Positions 58,605 to 64,000 of a stretch of 64,000 nucleotides of DNA are shown piece after piece. The number at the start of each line of letters is the position of its first letter. Positions within the stretch are counted from its first letter, which is position 1. Source of the DNA: Linnemannia hyalina (Eukaryota > Mortierellomycota > Mortierellomycetes > Mortierellales > Mortierellaceae); assembly GCA_019671135.1 (NCBI GenBank), contig JAHRHY010000007.1:620001-684000 (forward strand), in the 5' to 3' direction. Made by a program: the position numbers and the translations under genes. The notes below the pieces were generated by a model that was not told the DNA's origin, searched no databases, and saw nothing but the letters and a program-made list of their open reading frames with translations.

Positions 58605-59286
58605 GGTTTGTGTGACGAGAGAGGACTATAACAGGGTTAGGTAGAGAAGAAAGAAAAAGCCAAGTCTGAGGTTGTTCTCTTATTGGCTTGGCGGACGTGA
58701 GGGAATGGGAAGGGGTGATGAGGCGGGGTTATTGTTTTCTATGTGCTGAGCGGGATCTGATGCCTCTTGTGCTCTTTGGTCGTCTTGTGGTGGTAGTGGC
58801 GGTAGTGGGTGGTGGGAGGGAGGGAGGGAGGGAGGGAGGGGGAAAAAAGGATGAAGAAAGAGAAAAGAAGAAAGAGAAGTGAGCAGCAGGGTTATCAAGA
58901 GGGTAAAAAGTAGAAAAAATGACAAAAAGGAACAGCCGCCCTTTTGTTCCTTTTTCTTTTTTTCTTTTGAAGGCTCTTGCTGGCTGCTCTCTCTCCACGC
59001 CCTCCTCCACGCCTCAAAAAGGCTGGAACACGCTTCGATCGCACTTCCTGCAAAGCACCAATCACGTGGACTATCGCCTCTCATTGGCCAATTGCGCGAA
59101 CCCTTTTTCCATGCCACTTGCATTTTTTTTTTCTTGTACTTCCACCCAACCTTGTCCTTCACTCACTAATCAGAACTCGTCATCATCTTCCCGTCCTTCC
59201 TGTCCCCTCACTCTTCCCTTCACCCTCACAACTCCTCTCCCTCCGCATTCGTCCCCCTCTCAACCACCCTCTGAGGAGAGATAGGA
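58605..59286. promoter_or_regulatory. Divergent intergenic region, VPS1/GT49
   Basis: About 680 nt contain a run of AGGG units (58818-58841) and purine-rich sequence on the VPS1 side. On the glycosyltransferase side the leader is C/T-rich (59150-59275). No coding exon is seen. Confidence 0.5.
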
Positions 59287-60212
59287 ATGCTCTCAATGGA
59301 CTGGACTCCCTATAGACGCCTTAGCCTCCAGCTCCGTGTCCGACTTCGTCGCTTCCGCCTCCACTTTCGCAGAAACGCCCGCAGGAACACAGTCCTTCTC
59401 CTTATCGCAACCTACATCTTGTTCCATCTCATCGCCCGCGCAGGACATCTCCACAACTCGGTCGACAAACGATGGCAGCACCTTCAGGAGTTTGTGAAAC
59501 CAGGCATCCTTGGTGCACCGCCCGACGTGGAACTCAACACTAAGGACTCTGTCCGCGTCCAACTCTGTGACACCGAGGATCGCCTCTGCTCCTTCTGGAC
59601 TTCTGATCAGGTCTGGAAATCAGTGGAGCTTAACAGGGACGAGGCTTGGTTGAGCCCTGGATGGATCAAGGTCCCCATTGGAGTCCAGGCTACCTTGATG
59701 ATGGATAACGGTCAGCAGCAGATCCTCCGGTATGGTCGCCACAGGTGTGACGACACCTCGCTCAACTGTGAGGGTATCAACAGCATGGTTGTAGAAGGTA
59801 AATATACATTCTTTGTGCACCAGTGGCTCCATGCGCTTTTTGTAGCACTAATTAATTGCACGTTCAGGGTCAAACAAACGCAGAGATATGACCATTGACA
59901 CCTTATCCTCTTATTTCGCCACCCAATTAGCCAGCATCCTGTCAGCGATTGATGCCATTTCAATAGCATGCAAGGGCGAAGAGTGGCTGAGAGAGCCAGC
60001 TATTATGCACACCATCTACGCCAAGAAAGTCTTCTCCAAGAAGGATATCACCATGATTGCCCAGTTCTCGATCAGTCGACTGGATCGATTCGAACGCGCC
60101 AAAGCTGTCTGGCGTGGACCTAGCTCAGTCGTGATGTAATTTTTGAGATCATGATGGACCCTGACATGGATGACAAAAAAAATGCAACAGCCCAGGGCAC
60201 TGACCATCTTGT

Positions 60213-60252
<40 letters not shown>

Positions 60253-61119
60253 AATACCTTCCGTACCACTTCCGTCGCACACAGTTTCCTGGCAACATAC
60301 ACGGACATTGTGGAATTGAAAAAGTACTTTGAGCGACCGGGCAAACTGGCACTGTACAACTCGATCACGATCACCCTCGTCAAACCCAATTACTCCCTCG
60401 GCACCCACTCACGATACCCCATCAACCACCTCCGTAACATTGGCATTCAGGCCACCATGACCGACTATATCTATGTGATTGACGCCGACTTTGTGCCCAC
60501 CTCGAGACTGTACGACTTTGCGAGCACGCAACTAATCTCGCTCCTTGAAAAGGCCACGCACCCAACCGCCTACGTGGTCCCTTGTCTCGCAATCAAAGAG
60601 GAATACAGGGGCAAATTTCCAGACACAATCAAGGAGCTTCAACCGCTTATGAGGTCTGGAATCGCTTACATTACCGATCCGCGGTCAGGACATGGACCGA
60701 CCTATACACAACTCTTTCTGAACTCACCTGTCTTCAAGAATCCGCCTGCTTACGAGGTCTGCTACGAGTCTCAATGGGAGCCCTACTACATCGTCAACCG
60801 GAACTACCCTCATCCATACTATGACGAGCGGTTCAAGAACCAGGGGGGTGACAAACAAAGTCATGCCCTGATGCTGAACGCATTAGGGTACCGTTTCTTG
60901 GTGCTGCGGGAACACTTCATGTACCATATGGACCACGCGGCTCTCAAATGGACAGGAGATGGTTTGGAACAAGGGAAGCAAAAGGATTTCACGTACTTTG
61001 AAAACTACGCGCCCGAAATGCAAAGGATCTTCGGTTCCAACTATCGCTGGCCTCGAGGATGTACTCGCCCTCTCGTCCAATCCTTCAAGCGGGACCTTCA
61101 AGGCATTGGGACCATGTAA
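59287..61119 (+). CDS. GT49 (LARGE/B4GAT1-like) glycosyltransferase
   Basis: Exons 59287-59797, 59967-60135 and 60285-61119 join in phase to give 504 residues. This is a type II membrane protein: an Arg-rich N-terminus, one helix at about 35-50 (TVLLLIATYILFHLIA), then a luminal catalytic domain. The catalytic part has ITMIAQFSISRLDRFERA, YIYVIDADFVPTSRL with the DxD metal site at about 293-295, SGHGPTYTQLF, YEVCYESQWEPYYIVNR and YDERFKNQGGDKQSH, all typical of GT49. In animals this family adds glucuronic acid to the matriglycan primer; the fungal substrate is unknown and Golgi location is likely. The exon 2 acceptor is ambiguous: AG at 59867, 59930 and 59966 are all in phase, and the last gives the most family-like sequence. 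Intron 2 carries a CT repeat (60213-60247). Confidence 0.88.
60213..60247. repeat. (CT)n microsatellite in a GT49 intron
   Basis: About 17 CT units form an extended pyrimidine tract 37 nt before the 3' splice site at 60284, where it may aid acceptor recognition. Confidence 0.9.
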
Positions 61120-61316
61120 CCATACTTCTCTTAATATTTTGTTCCCTTCGTTTTGTATTTCGAATTTATCGCTATTACCCAGCATTCACTTTTCTTTCAT
61201 AGACTGAATTCCTTTCTTTTCAACATGTACAATATCTTTCTTAAATATTTATTCTTTCTCAATTTTTGATCTTTTTTGGTGTTCTTCGGTGACAATCTTG
61301 GTGGAATGATCGGTAT

Positions 61317-62941
61317 CTAAAGGATTGCCAAAATAACAATGCCAGCGACGACAGCGGCGATCAGCAAAATGTAGCACGACTTGTTGCGTGCATTCTTCTG
61401 GTGCACTGCTGCTATTGTCAGTTCCTCAGCCGCCGCGTGTGTGCTCATGCTAATCGATGTGACATTCGACTCAATCGAATCTATTGGTAGTTGCAAAGAA
61501 AGGAGTAGAAAATAGATGAGAAGCTGCCAAGAGTAGAAAAAGATACATGACAATGCGCATAAGACAAGAGCTTGGCCTCACGTACCAAGCATGCTGCCCT
61601 GCTCATGCACCATTGTGCCGAGATCGCGGAAGATCTCGTTGAGCTCGGTGATACCCTGCTCAATCTCCCGGATCTCATCTTCGCGCTGTGTGATCATTGA
61701 CTCGTTATATTCCAGCTCATTATCGACGACCAACAACTGCATGCGCCTCTGGTTGTCGTTGATCAAAGGCTGGTCGTCGATATCCACGCCTTCATCGTCA
61801 CTAAGAACCATCGAGGGAAAAAAAACAGTGGTCAATTGATGCCCTTTAGAAAGAAGCTGTGAAGGTATGAGAAGAAAAATACATTCAAATCAAATGACCC
61901 CTTCGAACTTACGAGTAGTCGCCCTTGGCGGCAACTTGACGGGCCTTGAGGACAAACTCACGCTGCTTTTCGGCAGATACCCTCTGGACCTTTTGGAAAT
62001 CGACCAAGACCTTTTGGAAGTCCTTGGATACTTTCTGGTGCTCCAATTTTTTCTATATCACGACAGACATATATTTTTTTCCGTCAGTACAAAAGATGGT
62101 GATCGCTTAGGTGAGCACAGTGAAAAGAAAAGAAAAGAAAGGTTCTCTTGTTGTTTTATAGTCTGACAACGGTAAAATATTTTTTGGATGGTGGGTATTT
62201 TCTTGTTGTTTTGGTTCACTTACACCAGAGGCATCGAATTGGGTCAAATCCTTGATACTCTGACTGGTCTCACGGACCTGAACGCGGGTCTGCTCAGTCA
62301 AATCCTGCCTAAGGAATGCAATCAAAATGGGCGAGTACCTGTGTCAGTTGCAAAAGAATGAAACCACGATTGACACCTCTAACCCCATTGATTTGGAATG
62401 AAAAAAGAAAAGGGCGAGGAGTCAATTCCTTACAGCTTAGTGCGGACGTCCTGTGTGTCCTTGATGGTGCCGAGGTAGCCAACCAGACGCTGTATTGAGG
62501 AAACGTTGGAGGAGATACGGAAGATTTGCTGGGAGACTTGTTGGATCATGGCCTTGTAGGCATGTTGATTGACTACAAGTTATCCAGTGGGGTTTGGAGA
62601 AAGAGGATTATTCAGAATGAGCATCAATCGAAGTGAGGTTCAGGAGGCCACAACCAGGGGTCGTTGGTAAGGAGAAAGTGAAAGGAGGGACAAGAGTCAA
62701 AAGACAAAGAGGAGTACGAGAGGTGAGTCAAGGAGAGGGAATGAATGGCGATAAGTGGCAGTAGTAGCGTACCGTCGCCGACGTTGGCAGGGGCACCTCT
62801 TCCCCAGTTGTTTCCGTTATGACCGTTGCCATGACCGTTTCCGTTGCCATTGCCATTGCCGTTGCCACCAAGGGGACTGGGACCTGGTGCCTGTCTCCTG
62901 ATTCCGCCGCCCTCTCCACGTTCCAAGTCAGCAAAGGACAT
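61317..62941 (-). CDS. PEP12: Pep12/syntaxin-7-like Qa-SNARE
   Basis: Six exons on the minus strand: 62941-62773, 62572-62434, 62308-62224, 62052-61913, 61800-61586, 61480-61317. Phases agree, giving 303 residues. Start MSFADLERGEGGG, then a Gly/Asn repeat. The N-terminal three-helix Habc domain includes QQIFRISSNVSSIQRLVGYL and FQKVQRVSAEKQREFV. The SNARE motif includes ITQREDEIREIEQGITELNEIF, with the zero-layer Gln in MVHEQGSM, and it is followed by KNARNKSCYILLIAAVVAG as membrane anchor with almost no luminal tail. This pattern fits the endosomal/vacuolar syntaxins (Pep12, Vam3, syntaxin 7/12) that drive fusion at the prevacuolar compartment. Exact orthology to Pep12 or Vam3 is not settled. 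Many Mucoromycota carry just one such gene, which would be consistent, but I cannot check that here. Confidence 0.9.
62817..62868 (-). repeat. Gly-Asn coding repeat in syntaxin exon 1
   Basis: Six-nucleotide units (GGCAAT/GGCAAC-like) encode alternating Gly-Asn with Gly-His interruptions in the disordered N-terminus. Confidence 0.85.
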
Positions 62942-63557
62942 TCTCGTTGTTGTTGTTGTCTGTGTGTGCCGTTGGAGTGTAGTTGTTGTTGTTGCTACTT
63001 GGGTATTTGTATTTGCCGTGGAGGTATGTCCTGTTTGCTTGAGACAGGGTGACGAGATGAGTGCGAGTGGCGGAAGAGGTGCGAATAAAAGGTCAAGAAA
63101 GGTCAAGAACCAGAAAAAGAGACGGACCAGAAAAAACAGAAAAAATAAAAAAGAGAGCAAAGCGACTATTGTCAGCCAGTGTGCTCAAGTCGAGTCAAGG
63201 TCGAGGGTTGTGCCCTTTCTGGCCTTTATGGGCCAACGTCACTTGAGAGCACCTTTACTCACTTCCTCCTGTCCTCTATTCCTTGTCTCTTCCCCTTCCT
63301 TTCCTTTTTCATTCATTCCCCTTTTGTTGAACACCATCTAAGCATCTTGCAGGATTGCTCCCTTTCCCCCACCCCCCCTTTGACATCGCCCTCCTCATCC
63401 CTTTCCCTTTTCTCTCTCGACAAACCCCCCGCAGGAAAACAAAAGGACCCGCGAACTTAACAACTTCCCTTCCTAGTCGACACGTTTTCTTCCATCTACG
63501 CTCAGTCCTCATCTCTTGGACTTGGCCCATCGTCCGCCACCTTGAACAAGGACAAGC
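62942..63557. promoter_or_regulatory. Divergent intergenic region upstream of the last gene
   Basis: About 600 nt contain promoters for the syntaxin (-) and the final gene (+). The + side (63240-63500) is strongly C/T-rich, as in other leaders of this window. No further exon is seen. Confidence 0.5.
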
Positions 63558-64000
63558 ATGCTCGGCGGCCATCTCACCCAGAACAACGCCCCTGCCACTG
63601 CCTCCACAACCTCAGCCAACCACAGTAGACACTCCAGTAGAGGCTCCATCAACAACCATCTCATGAACAACCCCAACGGGAACGCAGGAACGGGGAACGG
63701 TGCAGGAAACCGTCCCTACAGCCGCAATGGCTATCAGCAGGCTGACTCCACGCTCGATCCAGTCTCCTCCAGGCGTCTTCACAGCTCTTCAGCAGCCTCA
63801 ACCAACTCTACTTCTTCTTCAACTCCGCTGTCCTCCATGACCAGCGCATCGTCGCGTCCCTTTGTTCGACAGGGCCAATCCATGCGACGGGACAGCACTG
63901 CTTCGAGCTTCAGCACCCTGTCTGAAGCGTGAGTGATCCATGGAGTTGTTCTGGGAACTGTAGTTGATGATTGATCCGGAAAGCTATTTCAAAGGGAGCA
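63558..64000 (+). CDS. Unidentified Ser-rich protein, first exon only
   Basis: A frame opens at the ATG at 63558 and runs to a good donor GTGAGT at 63929, so exon 1 is 63558-63928 (123 codons plus two bases). The visible part is low-complexity: Asn/Gly-rich near 35-55, then long Ser/Thr stretches (SSSAASTNSTSSSTPLSS), ending SFSTLSEA. Such leaders occur in many fungal signalling proteins. No domain is visible and the rest lies outside the window, so I assign no function. Support for it being a real gene comes from the C/T-rich leader, the start context and the clean donor. Confidence 0.6.

Overview
This window is nuclear DNA from a filamentous, early-diverging fungus, most likely a member of Mucoromycota near Mortierella. 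That placement is an inference from content and was not tested by a search. The grounds are many short spliceosomal introns (typically 75-150 nt, GT..TAG or GT..CAG), compact genes on both strands, an RNAi-type RNA-dependent RNA polymerase, a Crinkler-type NTPase/nuclease gene of the sort seen in Mortierella and Rhizophagus, and fungal-type VPS10, Tim50, Vps1, Snx4 and Pep12 homologues. I see no rRNA, tRNA, CRISPR array or intact transposon. All exon models below were built by hand from splice consensus and checked for reading-phase continuity.

Layout. Positions 1-3289 (+) hold the 3' part of a RAD26/CSB (ERCC6) ATPase. Positions 3749-6292 (-) hold a membrane-anchored LEA_2-domain protein with a 1.2-kb intron. 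Positions 7394-8243 (+) hold a CCDC25/NFACT-R protein. Positions 8706-16912 (+) hold a 14-exon VPS10 sorting receptor with three luminal VPS10 modules. Positions 17086-18164 (-) hold a glutathione S-transferase. Positions 18906-22004 (-) hold an SNX4-like PX-BAR protein. Positions 22496-25447 (-) hold a Crinkler-like NTPase/nuclease gene broken by one in-frame amber codon. Positions 27574-35267 (+) hold a 2002-residue kinesin preceded by a long pyrimidine-rich leader.

Positions 35268-40379 form a 5.1-kb gene desert. It contains a promoter-like segment with three ACGCGT boxes and a degenerate tandem repeat. Positions 40380-44612 (-) hold an RdRP whose catalytic loop is spliced through a 7-nt microexon. 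Next come MED20 (45315-46593, +), SGT2/SGTA (46817-48748, -), a mitotic-type cyclin (48937-51791, -), TIM50 (53160-55084, -), VPS1-type dynamin (55235-58604, -), a GT49/LARGE-like glycosyltransferase (59287-61119, +), a Pep12-type syntaxin (61317-62941, -) and the first exon of an unidentified Ser-rich protein (63558 to the window end, +).

Several genes belong to endosome-vacuole traffic: the VPS10 receptor, SNX4, VPS1 and the Pep12-type SNARE. Eukaryotic gene order gives no operon logic, so this is co-occurrence and not evidence of a cluster. The strongest oddities are the three-module VPS10 receptor, the RdRP microexon, the broken Crinkler gene and the gene desert.
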